A stretch of DNA of 32,203 nt from Bacteroidales bacterium (lineage in GTDB: Bacteria; Bacteroidota; Bacteroidia; Bacteroidales; VadinHA17), in assembly GCA_017882345.1 (NCBI GenBank), contig JADGPT010000010.1:1-32203 (forward strand), given 5' to 3'. Numbering within the stretch: the stretch's first letter is position 1; each line of letters begins with the position of its first letter. The translations under genes and the position numbers were made by a program. Positions 17,111-25,421 of this stretch are shown here, piece by piece. The notes under the pieces were generated by a model, which worked only from the letters and a program-made list of their open reading frames with translations, had not been told where the DNA came from and ran no database searches.

Positions 17111-17992
17111 ATGGAACTGGATTATGTGAAATTAAAGCAGATCAAACCTGCAATTGCAGCATATATCAGAGAATCCCGGGCTTTACTGAATAAGTCTGCT
17201 ATACCTGATGATAGAGCTGTTCATGATGTACGTGTCCTGATGAAAAAATCCAGAGCGCTATTGAAACTTGCAGCTCCTCAGTTGGATCAGGCATATCATG
17301 ACAGGAATATGGCTGATTTAAGGGATGTTGGAAAAATAATATGTTCATGGCGGGAAGCATCAGTACAAAGAAAAACGCTTAAAACACTTAGAAAAGAATA
17401 TCCTGATATTTTTTCCCAACTTCATGAAAATGAAGTTCTGTCTCTTTTGCTTGAGAAACAGGTACCCATTGCAGAACTTTCTGATGAGATAAAAGCTGAA
17501 CTGGAACATGTTGATATTCTTTTGAATAAAACCGGTTACAGGTTACGATTTCAATCTATGAATATTATTGACCCTCAGACTCTATTAAAAGAACTTGAGT
17601 TTACATTTATAAAGGTTACTGATATTTATTTGTCGTGCAGAAATAACCCCAAACCGGAAACAATGCACAAGTTCAGAAAAAAGGCCAAGGATTTTCTCTA
17701 TCAACTTTACATATTCAGGTCATTAAACCAATCAGTAATTAAGTCCCTTGAAAAAAAGCTTGACAGTATGACTCAGAATCTTGGAAAGTTCAATGATCTT
17801 GATCAAACCATTAAAGCTTTAGGTTATAGTTATAAGGAAGCATCAAATCTGCCTGCTATGGATGAACTAATAGTTAAGATTCGCGAAAAGCAGGACAGGT
17901 TTCTAAGTAAAGTATGGCCTTCTGCTTATCAGATTTTCTGTCCGGGTCAGAAACTGGTAAATGTACTTGGATTCAAGTTGCTGGTTATTTAA
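17111..17992 (+). CDS. CHAD domain protein
   Basis: DRAVHDVRVLMKKSRALLKLAAP...MADLRDVGKIIC...PETMHKFRKKAKDFLYQLYIF...LGKFNDLDQTI. Confidence 0.9.
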   Translation: MELDYVKLKQIKPAIAAYIRESRALLNKSAIPDDRAVHDVRVLMKKSRALLKLAAPQLDQAYHDRNMADLRDVGKIICSWREASVQRKTLKTLRKEYPDIFSQLHENEVLSLLLEKQVPIAELSDEIKAELEHVDILLNKTGYRLRFQSMNIIDPQTLLKELEFTFIKVTDIYLSCRNNPKPETMHKFRKKAKDFLYQLYIFRSLNQSVIKSLEKKLDSMTQNLGKFNDLDQTIKALGYSYKEASNLPAMDELIVKIREKQDRFLSKVWPSAYQIFCPGQKLVNVLGFKLLVI

Positions 17993-17995
17993 AAA

Positions 17996-18691
17996 TCACC
18001 CTTTGCGGCTTATTTCCAGTAATTCATTTTGATTAATTATTTGTATATCCTTCTCTTTCAGTTTAATCAATCCGTCCTTTTCAAAAGTTTTTAGGAGCTT
18101 CACGGCACTTTCAGTTGAAATGCCTGCAAAGTCGGCGAGATCTTTCCTTGAAAGAAGTTGAAATATCTCTGGTTTTTCGTTTTTTAAGCTGTCAATATAT
18201 AGTAAGGTATCCGCCATCCTGCCATTCATCTGCTTGTACATAAGGTTACGGACAGTGTTAATAAGATTGGTGTTTTGTTCGCAGTACCTTTTTATAATAT
18301 TGAATCCAAACATGCCATTTTGTTTAATCACCTTTGAAATTGCTTGTTTTTCAATCAGGAAGACATGGCAATCCGTTAAAGCTACAGAGGAATAATTAAA
18401 GGTACTTTCAGAAAAAACGACTGAAAGCCCAACAAATTCACCTGGTTTTATTATGCGAAGGTTATAGTTCTTTATTCCGTCACCCTCAAGATATTGTTTT
18501 GCAAAACCATCTATGATAAACAATATGTACGACGCAAATGCGCCCTGCTTAGTCAGATTATCATCTTTACGGAAGAGCACCTGCGTTTTGCTTGACCTGA
18601 CAAGTTCTGCCTCCTCAGATGAAAGCATCTGAAAACAGGGTGCCTGTATATCACAAATAAATTCAGTATCGTTTTCAAGAATGGGTTTCAT
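17996..18691 (-). CDS. Crp/Fnr family transcriptional regulator
   Basis: Cyclic-nucleotide-binding-like N-terminus (KDDNLTKQGAFASYILFIIDGFAKQYLEG) and HTH_Crp LSRKDLADFAGISTESAVKLLKTFEKDGLIKLKEKDIQIIN. Confidence 0.93.
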   Translation of the reverse strand: MKPILENDTEFICDIQAPCFQMLSSEEAELVRSSKTQVLFRKDDNLTKQGAFASYILFIIDGFAKQYLEGDGIKNYNLRIIKPGEFVGLSVVFSESTFNYSSVALTDCHVFLIEKQAISKVIKQNGMFGFNIIKRYCEQNTNLINTVRNLMYKQMNGRMADTLLYIDSLKNEKPEIFQLLSRKDLADFAGISTESAVKLLKTFEKDGLIKLKEKDIQIINQNELLEISRKG

Positions 18692-18715
18692 AGCTTAACA
18701 ATTCATTTAAAAATT

Positions 18716-18723
18716 CAAAGTTA
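18716..18723 (-). promoter_or_regulatory. Candidate Bacteroidetes -7 box (TAACTTTG) for the Crp/Fnr gene
   Basis: CAAAGTTA on + = TAACTTTG (TAnnTTTG) on -, just upstream of the start at 18691. Confidence 0.45.
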
Positions 18724-18725
18724 AC

Positions 18726-18819
18726 TTAAATCAACAAAAAAGTTGTCCTGATTCAATTGGCAAGTTGTCGTACAATACTCACAATTCCGATATTGATGAG
18801 AAATTTCATAGTACTTTTG
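18726..18819 (+). promoter_or_regulatory. Composite cis-element copy 1: TTAAATCAA-N5-AAGTTGTCC-N-GAWTCA-N6-AAGTTGT plus -7 box TACTTTTG
   Basis: TTAAATCAA 18726-18734; AAGTTGT 18740-18746 and 18762-18768; TACTTTTG 18812-18819. Spacings match copy 2 exactly. Confidence 0.7.
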
Positions 18820-18850
18820 TTTAATAATAATAAACTAAAAAAGAATCAAA

Positions 18851-19054
18851 ATGAAAAAAAACATGGGTACAGTCGACAAAGTAATCAGGATTCTGGTTGC
18901 AGTCGTAGTTGTTACACTTTATTTTACTAATATAATTTCAGGTACCCTTGCAATAATATTGCTGGCCTTGTCTGCAATTTTTATAGTCACAAGTTTTTTA
19001 AGTTTTTGTCCGCTTTACCTGCCATTTGCTATCAGTACAAGGAAGAAAGAATGA
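18851..19054 (+). CDS. DUF2892 (YgaP-like) inner-membrane protein
   Basis: MKKNMGTVDKVIRILVAVVVVTLYFTNIISGTLAIILLALSAIFIVTSFLSFCPLYLPF: conserved NxGxxDRxxR-like start and FCPLY motif. Confidence 0.88.
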   Translation: MKKNMGTVDKVIRILVAVVVVTLYFTNIISGTLAIILLALSAIFIVTSFLSFCPLYLPFAISTRKKE

Positions 19055-19172
19055 AGGAGAATTCTGTATTTCAACTACTTAATGTTTTATAAGATGATGC
19101 CTTCTCCCCGTCACTGAGGGAATCCATATCGTGGAAGTTATAATGCAAATATATAGATATATAAATAGATAA

Positions 19173-19412
19173 ATGGAAAATAATTGTAAGATTACAGTAA
19201 GACCAAATAGTTTAAAAGAATTTTTAAGATCCTGGTATTTCTGGAGACCATTTCTAGGTGTTTTGGCAGGAGGGACTGCAGGATTTCTCTATTACCATTT
19301 TGTGGGCTGTTCAACCGGCTCTTGTTTTATTACAAGCCACTCATATAGCACAATTATATTTGGAGGATTGGCAGGTTATTTTATAACAAGCGGCCCTTGT
19401 ACCAGATGCTGA
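19173..19412 (+). CDS. Small membrane protein, DUF6132-like
   Basis: 79 aa; GVLAGGTAGFLYYHFVGCSTGSCFITSHSYSTIIFGGLAGYF. Confidence 0.75.
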   Translation: MENNCKITVRPNSLKEFLRSWYFWRPFLGVLAGGTAGFLYYHFVGCSTGSCFITSHSYSTIIFGGLAGYFITSGPCTRC

Positions 19413-19458
19413 AGAATGAAGCATTATTTGTAAGTATTGAACTTAGTTGATATAAATA

Positions 19459-19569
19459 TGATATATGCAGAGATAAACAAACGATACAGCGAACTGGCGG
19501 AATCTACCTTTTTAAGGGCGTTGTGCTATCAGCAGGAAAACATTAAACTGTTTTATTTTCGCAACTGAG
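19459..19569 (+). pseudogene. Possible relic of an ArsM-type methyltransferase N-terminus
   Basis: MIYAEINKRYSELAEST followed by unrelated codons to TGA at 19569; the 3' part overlaps the convergent methyltransferase gene. Confidence 0.3.
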
Positions 19570-20129
19570 ATTTCTTTATTAATAACAAAGCATTGATGAT
19601 GGGTTATATTTTGGAAGCCTGACTTTAAAAGCAAACCTGACAATTCTGCCGGATCAAAACCTTTATGACCTGCAAAATCTTCACCATGAAATGAACCATC
19701 TTCAGTATACAGATCGGCAATTGCAAGAAAACCTCCGGGATTGAGAAGATTATAAAATTTTGTTATAATATTTTTAATATCAGTGATATGATGAAGTACC
19801 ATCTGGTTAAAGATAAAATCAAACTTTGCATCTTTAAAGTCGTCCTGTTCAAGATTGAAATTTAATGTTTTGAGATTTTCGACCTTGGATGTCTTTATTT
19901 TGTTATTCATCACCTTCACCATTTCTGATGAATTGTCCATTAAAGTGATTTCTTTTAAAAAATCTTTCAGGATAAAACTGGTTACTCCCGTACCGGCACC
20001 GAATTCAAGAGCTGTCATCTGCTTTTTTAACGGGATAAGTCTTTTAATCTCATTTGCAATAGCTTCAGCACGCTCCCATATTATTGGATTCTGGTCCCAT
20101 TCGGCTGCTTTCAGATCAAATTCGTTCAT
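19512..20129 (-). CDS. Class I SAM-dependent methyltransferase
   Basis: ALEFGAGTGVTSFIL...FDFIFNQMVLHHITD...LNPGGFLAIADLYTEDGSFH. Confidence 0.88.
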   Translation of the reverse strand: MNEFDLKAAEWDQNPIIWERAEAIANEIKRLIPLKKQMTALEFGAGTGVTSFILKDFLKEITLMDNSSEMVKVMNNKIKTSKVENLKTLNFNLEQDDFKDAKFDFIFNQMVLHHITDIKNIITKFYNLLNPGGFLAIADLYTEDGSFHGEDFAGHKGFDPAELSGLLLKSGFQNITHHQCFVINKEISVAKIKQFNVFLLIAQRP

Positions 20130-20207
20130 TAAGTTTTATTTATTAAGTGAAATTTGTAATCTATTTTCCGGAATATTTCACTTCCAGGCTGTCATCGTTT
20201 CATTGAA

Positions 20208-22154
20208 TTATAAATTTTTCTTAGCTTCAATACCGAATTTATACCCGGCTTTTACACGCTCAATTAATTCCGGTATGATATCAGCATATTCACCTACGAT
20301 TCCAAAATCTGCATAATGGAAGATGTGTGCTTTAGGATTGTGATCTATGGCAATGATTTTTTCAGATTCTTTCATGCCGGCTATATGTTGAATTGCCCCT
20401 GATACGCCAACAGCAATATATATTTTAGGCCGGATGGTTTTACCGGTTTGTCCCACTTGTCTTGCATATTCGACAATACCTTCGTCAACTACGGGACGGC
20501 TGGAAGCCCATTCAGCATTTACGCCCTGACTTTTTAATGCTTCGGCAAGCGTTTTTATAAGGCCTAAATTATCGGCTAAGGTACCTCTGCCTCCAGAAAT
20601 TATTATATCAGCGCTGAATAGATTTTGTAATCCGCCTTCCCCTCTTTCTGTTTTCAGAATTTCAACAACAAAATCTTTATCATTTAAAACAGGGCTGAAA
20701 ACTGAGATAATACCTTTTCTTCCTTCAATCAGTTTTGGGACCTCGAAAGTACCAGCCCTGGCTGTTGAAATCTGTGGACAAACAAAACCGAGAATAGTGG
20801 CAAGTTTGCTTTCACCATAAGTAGGTCGGCGCGATTCAAGAATAGGCTTATAAATAACTTTTTCTTTTTTATCCACATACTCTCCAATTTCAAGTCCGGT
20901 ACAATCTGCTGTAACTCCGCTGTCTGTTTTCATACCGATTCTTGGAGCTAATTCACGTCCGGAAGTGGTTGCAGCAAAAAGGGCAATTTCCGGGTTTCTT
21001 GCCTTAATAACTTGTGCAAAAATTGATGAAAATGGAAGTACCAGATATTCTTCAAGCTTATCATTTTCAACAAGTATAACTTCATCGGACCCATGTTCAA
21101 TAAGAGTTTGAGCTAAAGGTTGAACATTTTTTCCTATGACTACTGTCATTACTTTGGTATCAATTCCTAACTGAAGTGCCAGGTTCCTTGCAGGAGTTAA
21201 CAATTCGAGTGAAGGTCTTGAAATCTTACCGTTAGTTACCTCAGCCCATGTGAGAATTCCCCGTGCACCTTCTCTGAAGTCTTTTTCGGGGAAGTCCGGA
21301 CGTTCGATTTCTTTTTTATCCGCTTTCTCCTTCTTCTCCAATACATTTCCGCCTTTTTTAAAGTTCGAGATCAAACTATCAACTAATGCAGCTTCATTGT
21401 GACCTACTGACATTGTTATCGGCGGACGTTCGCTGATGATATTAACTACTTTTGCAACAATAGTCGGGGACCCGTTAATTCCGATTTTCTCTGTTCCTAA
21501 ACCTATATCATCAATTCCAAAAGTTGTGATTTTCAAGGTACGGGCTTTGATGGCTCCGCTTAATGAAGGCTTACGGGGGGGTATTCCTGTAGGAGTTAAT
21601 GAAATAACACAGGGGAAGGGTAATTTCAGCATTTGGTATCCACCTTCTATGATCCTTTTTGCAATAACATTGCCAGAGCCATCAGGTTTTACGCTCTCTA
21701 CAAAGGTAGCCTGAGGTATTCCTATGTTTTCGGCTACTTGTGAAGGAACATGTGCAGTATCGCCATCGCTGGTTTGCCTTCCGGCTAAAATTATAAAAGG
21801 TTCTTTAGAATCTTTTGTAAAACCTAAATGTTTAAGCATGGTGGAAATTGCCAAACCTGTAGCATACGTATCACTTCCGGCAAGTTTCCGGTCAGATAAC
21901 AGGAATGCTTCGTCATAGCCCATTGAAATTGCAGTTCTCAGTGAGGTCTCAAATGAACCAGGACCCATTGAGCAGACGATTAATCTTGCATCAGGGTATT
22001 GTTTTTTGAGTTGCAATCCGGCTTCCATACCAAACTGACAATCAATATTAATAATTGATTTTGCTTTTGTCCGGTCCATCAGCCCATCTTCTCCCATTCT
22101 CATTTCGCTGGGGAGTGGCACTTGTTTTATTAAACTTATTATTGTTAAAGCCAT
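20208..22154 (-). CDS. Fused electron transfer flavoprotein beta-alpha
   Basis: N-terminal EtfB (IISLIKQVPLPSEMRM...ILAGRQTSDGDTAHVPSQVAENIG) and C-terminal EtfA (SGGRGTLADNLGLIKTLAEAL...SRPVVDEG...IYIAVGVSGAIQHIAGMKESEKIIAIDHNPKAHIF) in one 648-aa frame. Confidence 0.93.
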   Translation of the reverse strand: MALTIISLIKQVPLPSEMRMGEDGLMDRTKAKSIINIDCQFGMEAGLQLKKQYPDARLIVCSMGPGSFETSLRTAISMGYDEAFLLSDRKLAGSDTYATGLAISTMLKHLGFTKDSKEPFIILAGRQTSDGDTAHVPSQVAENIGIPQATFVESVKPDGSGNVIAKRIIEGGYQMLKLPFPCVISLTPTGIPPRKPSLSGAIKARTLKITTFGIDDIGLGTEKIGINGSPTIVAKVVNIISERPPITMSVGHNEAALVDSLISNFKKGGNVLEKKEKADKKEIERPDFPEKDFREGARGILTWAEVTNGKISRPSLELLTPARNLALQLGIDTKVMTVVIGKNVQPLAQTLIEHGSDEVILVENDKLEEYLVLPFSSIFAQVIKARNPEIALFAATTSGRELAPRIGMKTDSGVTADCTGLEIGEYVDKKEKVIYKPILESRRPTYGESKLATILGFVCPQISTARAGTFEVPKLIEGRKGIISVFSPVLNDKDFVVEILKTERGEGGLQNLFSADIIISGGRGTLADNLGLIKTLAEALKSQGVNAEWASSRPVVDEGIVEYARQVGQTGKTIRPKIYIAVGVSGAIQHIAGMKESEKIIAIDHNPKAHIFHYADFGIVGEYADIIPELIERVKAGYKFGIEAKKNL

Positions 22155-22174
22155 TATTACTGTATCTTTTTATG

Positions 22175-23833
22175 TTACATATTTAGGAAATCAGGGCCAT
22201 TACCGCCATTCGGTACTACCCAGGTAATACCTTTTCCCGGAGATTTTATATCGCATGTTTTGCAATGCATACAATTTTCGGCATGAATTCTTAGCTCTTT
22301 CTGACCGGCTTTGTTGACATGAAGTTCATATACCTCTGACGAACAACAGAATTGCTCAGGTGCTCCGTATTGTTCAATGTTAACAGCAGCGAAGTTCTCT
22401 TTGTCGTTAATCTGAAGATGCACAACCTGCTGTTCATCATGGTATACTCCTGAATGGTAAACATCGGTTGATTTATCGAATGTCAAAACTTTGTCGAACT
22501 CCAATTTGCCTTTAAAGCGCTCTTTAAAAGGTCTCTTTTTAAGTTCGCTCACTTTAAGTGTGGTCTTATAGTCGGCCTGGGATCTCAGTCTGCCAAAGAA
22601 ACCAGCTCCACCGGTTATTAATTGAGTCCCAAAATGTAATCCTCCAATAATCAGACCTTTCGCTAATCCTTGTCTGAAATTACGAACAGCATACATTTCT
22701 TTATAAATAGCACTGTTATTTATCAGTTTCTCATATTGTTGAAGGCTTTTTTCCGATGTGTCGTTGTTTAACAAGGCGTCGGCTGTTGTTTGTGCGGCTA
22801 ACATTCCGGATCTGATTGCCAGGTGTATGCCTTTTAATGCCGGCATAGCAACCAACCCTGCACTATCACCAACGATTAGAGCATTGTCGACAAATAATTT
22901 TGGAATAGCATAATGACCTCCTTCAGGAAGTGTCTTGGCCCCATATTCCACCAATTTGCCACCTTTTAAAATCTTAGAAACAAAAGAACTGGTTTTCCAT
23001 ATCTGGAATGCATCATGAACATCGAATGAAGGGTCTTGGTAATCAAGTCCGACAACCAGGCCAACAGCCACTTTATTATCATTTAATCCGTAAATGAAAC
23101 CTCCGCCAAACTCATCATTATCGAGAGGATAACCCATGGTGTGATAAATCCGGCCTGCTTCAATATTGCCTTCCGGAACTGACCATAATTCCTTACAGCC
23201 TAAAGAGAAAACCTGCTCATTTCTGTCTTTGTTAAGGTTAAACTTTTTAATTAGCATTTTGGTCAGACTGCCACGTGTTCCTTCGGCAAAAATGGTAAGC
23301 TTCGCTTCAATACTTGTACCAGCCTGGAAGTTTTCTAATTGGTTTCCATGATGATCCAAACCCGTATCTTTGGTTTTTGCACCAATTACTTTTCCGTCTT
23401 TGTACAAAATCTCATCTACTGCAAAACCTGTATATATCTCAACGCCTTTTTCCTCTGCCTTCTGAGCTAAATATCTGCATATCTGGCCCAATGAGGCGGT
23501 ATAATTTCCACTATTACTCATGTAGGGCAGGTGAAATGGCAACGCGATAGAGCTCTTTTCAGAAAGTAATATTGTACTGTCTTTTGTGACTTTAGCGTTG
23601 AATGGAATCTCAGATAAATCCACTTCAGGCAACAACTCTTTAAAAACGGATGGTTTAATTATTGCACCTGATAATATGTGACTGCCGATTGAACGACCTT
23701 TTTCTATAAGTAATATTTTTTTGCTCTGGCCTCTTTGTTTTAAGATATCAGCCAGATGAATTGAAGCTGCTAAACCGGATGGACCGCCTCCGATTATTAA
23801 CACATCCGTTGATACGGTATCAATATAACTCAT
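22175..23833 (-). CDS. Electron transfer flavoprotein-quinone oxidoreductase (ETF-QO/FixC-like)
   Basis: DVLIIGGGPSGLAASIHLAD; AGLVAMPALKGIHLAIRSGMLAAQT; C-terminal CMHCKTCDIKSPGKGITWVVPNGGNGPDF 4Fe-4S motif. Confidence 0.95.
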   Translation of the reverse strand: MSYIDTVSTDVLIIGGGPSGLAASIHLADILKQRGQSKKILLIEKGRSIGSHILSGAIIKPSVFKELLPEVDLSEIPFNAKVTKDSTILLSEKSSIALPFHLPYMSNSGNYTASLGQICRYLAQKAEEKGVEIYTGFAVDEILYKDGKVIGAKTKDTGLDHHGNQLENFQAGTSIEAKLTIFAEGTRGSLTKMLIKKFNLNKDRNEQVFSLGCKELWSVPEGNIEAGRIYHTMGYPLDNDEFGGGFIYGLNDNKVAVGLVVGLDYQDPSFDVHDAFQIWKTSSFVSKILKGGKLVEYGAKTLPEGGHYAIPKLFVDNALIVGDSAGLVAMPALKGIHLAIRSGMLAAQTTADALLNNDTSEKSLQQYEKLINNSAIYKEMYAVRNFRQGLAKGLIIGGLHFGTQLITGGAGFFGRLRSQADYKTTLKVSELKKRPFKERFKGKLEFDKVLTFDKSTDVYHSGVYHDEQQVVHLQINDKENFAAVNIEQYGAPEQFCCSSEVYELHVNKAGQKELRIHAENCMHCKTCDIKSPGKGITWVVPNGGNGPDFLNM

Positions 23834-24068
23834 TCTATGACCTCCAGGTTTAAGTTTTCTTTTAACAATTATTCATTAAACACCATTTCCAATAAATAGT
23901 TCTTTCTGATCTGTTCAAATTGAGGGCTCAAAATTATTATTATTTATTCAGATTCAAGCAATCTGTTCTATTATATTTTGAAATATCCATATATGTGGAT
24001 AATACAATTATGTTACCGGACTGTTATTATGCCTAATAAGAGAGTAATGCATGCCTGACGCTATTAAT

Positions 24069-24162
24069 TTAAATCAATTTAAAAGTTGTCCGGAATCAGC
24101 CTGTAAGTTGTAATGCTGAACATTCAAATCCTATATTTATAAGTTCATACACACTATTTTTG
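24069..24162 (+). promoter_or_regulatory. Composite cis-element copy 2, same architecture as copy 1, plus -7 box TATTTTTG
   Basis: TTAAATCAA 24069-24077; AAGTTGT 24083-24089 and 24105-24111; TATTTTTG 24155-24162. Confidence 0.7.
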
Positions 24163-24188
24163 TATTGTAAATTTAAATATAAAAAGTC

Positions 24189-24545
24189 ATGTTGTATACA
24201 AATTTGAAACACATCGAATCAGCTTCTGATCATAAAAAAGCGATCAGCGAAAACGAAAATGTAATGGTAATCTGCGGGCGCATGGGTCCCATGTGTATTC
24301 CCGTTTACGGAATAGCCGAAGAAATTGAAGAAGAATATAAACATGTTAAGTTCTATGATATGGAGTTTGATAATCCTGAATCACATGTAATCCGCTCAAT
24401 TCCTGAAGTAGATGGTTTTATGGGAATTCCATTTACAATCTATTACAAAAACGGGAAGGTGGTAAAAGCTACTTCCAGCATCCAGAGTAAAGACCAGATA
24501 AAAGCAATACTGAACAAAGAATTTTCTGCAACAGTGCCGGTCTGA
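24189..24545 (+). CDS. Atypical thioredoxin-fold protein (C-x6-C, no CxxC)
   Basis: VMVICGRMGPMCIPVYGIAEEIEEEYKHVKFYDMEFDNPESHVIRSIPEVDGFMGIPFTIYYKNGKVV: thioredoxin pattern including cis-Pro region GIPF. Confidence 0.8.
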   Translation: MLYTNLKHIESASDHKKAISENENVMVICGRMGPMCIPVYGIAEEIEEEYKHVKFYDMEFDNPESHVIRSIPEVDGFMGIPFTIYYKNGKVVKATSSIQSKDQIKAILNKEFSATVPV

Positions 24546-24574
24546 ACAAATGAACACAAAATGAACGATCAAGC

Positions 24575-24721
24575 TGGTGCGCACCCTGCCGGATGATGGC
24601 TCCTGTTTTAAATGAAGTAGCAGCTGAACTTGGAGAACGTGTGAATGACAAGCTGGTCTGGAGACAGTCGGGTGTGGTTAGCAAAAATCAGTTGATCAAT
24701 GTTTTATTTCAAAATATTTAA
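24575..24721 (+). pseudogene. Internally deleted canonical thioredoxin relic
   Basis: In-frame WCAPCRMMAPVLNEVAAELGERVNDKLVWRQSGVVSKNQLINVLFQNI*: WCxPC active site and C-terminal helix present, central beta strands and N-terminus missing, no ATG before the WCAPC in this frame. Confidence 0.75.
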
Positions 24722-24757
24722 AAGGTATCTTTAAAAAATAATTTCAAATGGATTACA

Positions 24758-25375
24758 ATGACAATAAATAAGTATCATTGGTACGATGGATGGTTTTACG
24801 ACATTGTTATTGCACCAAATCAGGATAAGCTATTTGGTCAAATTAAGAATCTGATTGAGCCAAACTCAAAAATTATTGATATTGGCTGTGGAACAGGACG
24901 TTTAGAATTTGCTCTTGCTGATAAATGCGAATCTGTTTTGGGGATAGACCTGTCGGAGAGGAATATAGAAAGGGCACATCTTACATTAACTAAGCATCCA
25001 AATGATAAAATATCGTTTCAGCATAACAATCTGAATGAAGTAATTAACGACGGAAAGAAACATTTTGATTACGCTATACTTACCTATGTTATCCATGAAG
25101 TTAATGAAGAAGAAAGAATAGATCTCCTGAATGAAATGGCCCGGGTTGCCGATAAAATTATCATCGGTGATTATCTTGTTCCAAAACCCAAAGGGTTTGG
25201 TAGCTATTTAAGTGAAGTAATAGAGTTTATTGCAGGTGATGAACATTATAGAAACTATAAAAGCTATGTGGCTAATGGAGGTATTTATCATTTGGCGAAT
25301 AAAGCCGGCTTAAGAATTATTAATGAAATATCGAATAACCCGTTAACAACTCATATAGTTTTATTAGCAAAATAG
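24758..25375 (+). CDS. Class I SAM-dependent methyltransferase
   Basis: KIIDIGCGTGRLEFALADKCESVLGIDLSERNIERA...FDYAILTYVIHEVNEEERIDLLNEMARV. Confidence 0.9.
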   Translation: MTINKYHWYDGWFYDIVIAPNQDKLFGQIKNLIEPNSKIIDIGCGTGRLEFALADKCESVLGIDLSERNIERAHLTLTKHPNDKISFQHNNLNEVINDGKKHFDYAILTYVIHEVNEEERIDLLNEMARVADKIIIGDYLVPKPKGFGSYLSEVIEFIAGDEHYRNYKSYVANGGIYHLANKAGLRIINEISNNPLTTHIVLLAK

Positions 25376-25421
25376 CATCTCAATAATTTTATTCTTTATT
25401 AACTTTTAAAAAATAAGTTAT

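Noticed and set aside
19090-19140. Degenerate third copy of the composite element before the DUF6132-like gene (GGAATCcatatcgtggAAGTTATAATG)
   Set aside because: Partial similarity only; spacing differs and the first AAGTTGT box is not present.
21436-21918. Antisense ORFs in the fused ETF gene
   Set aside because: Lie entirely antisense to strongly conserved coding sequence.
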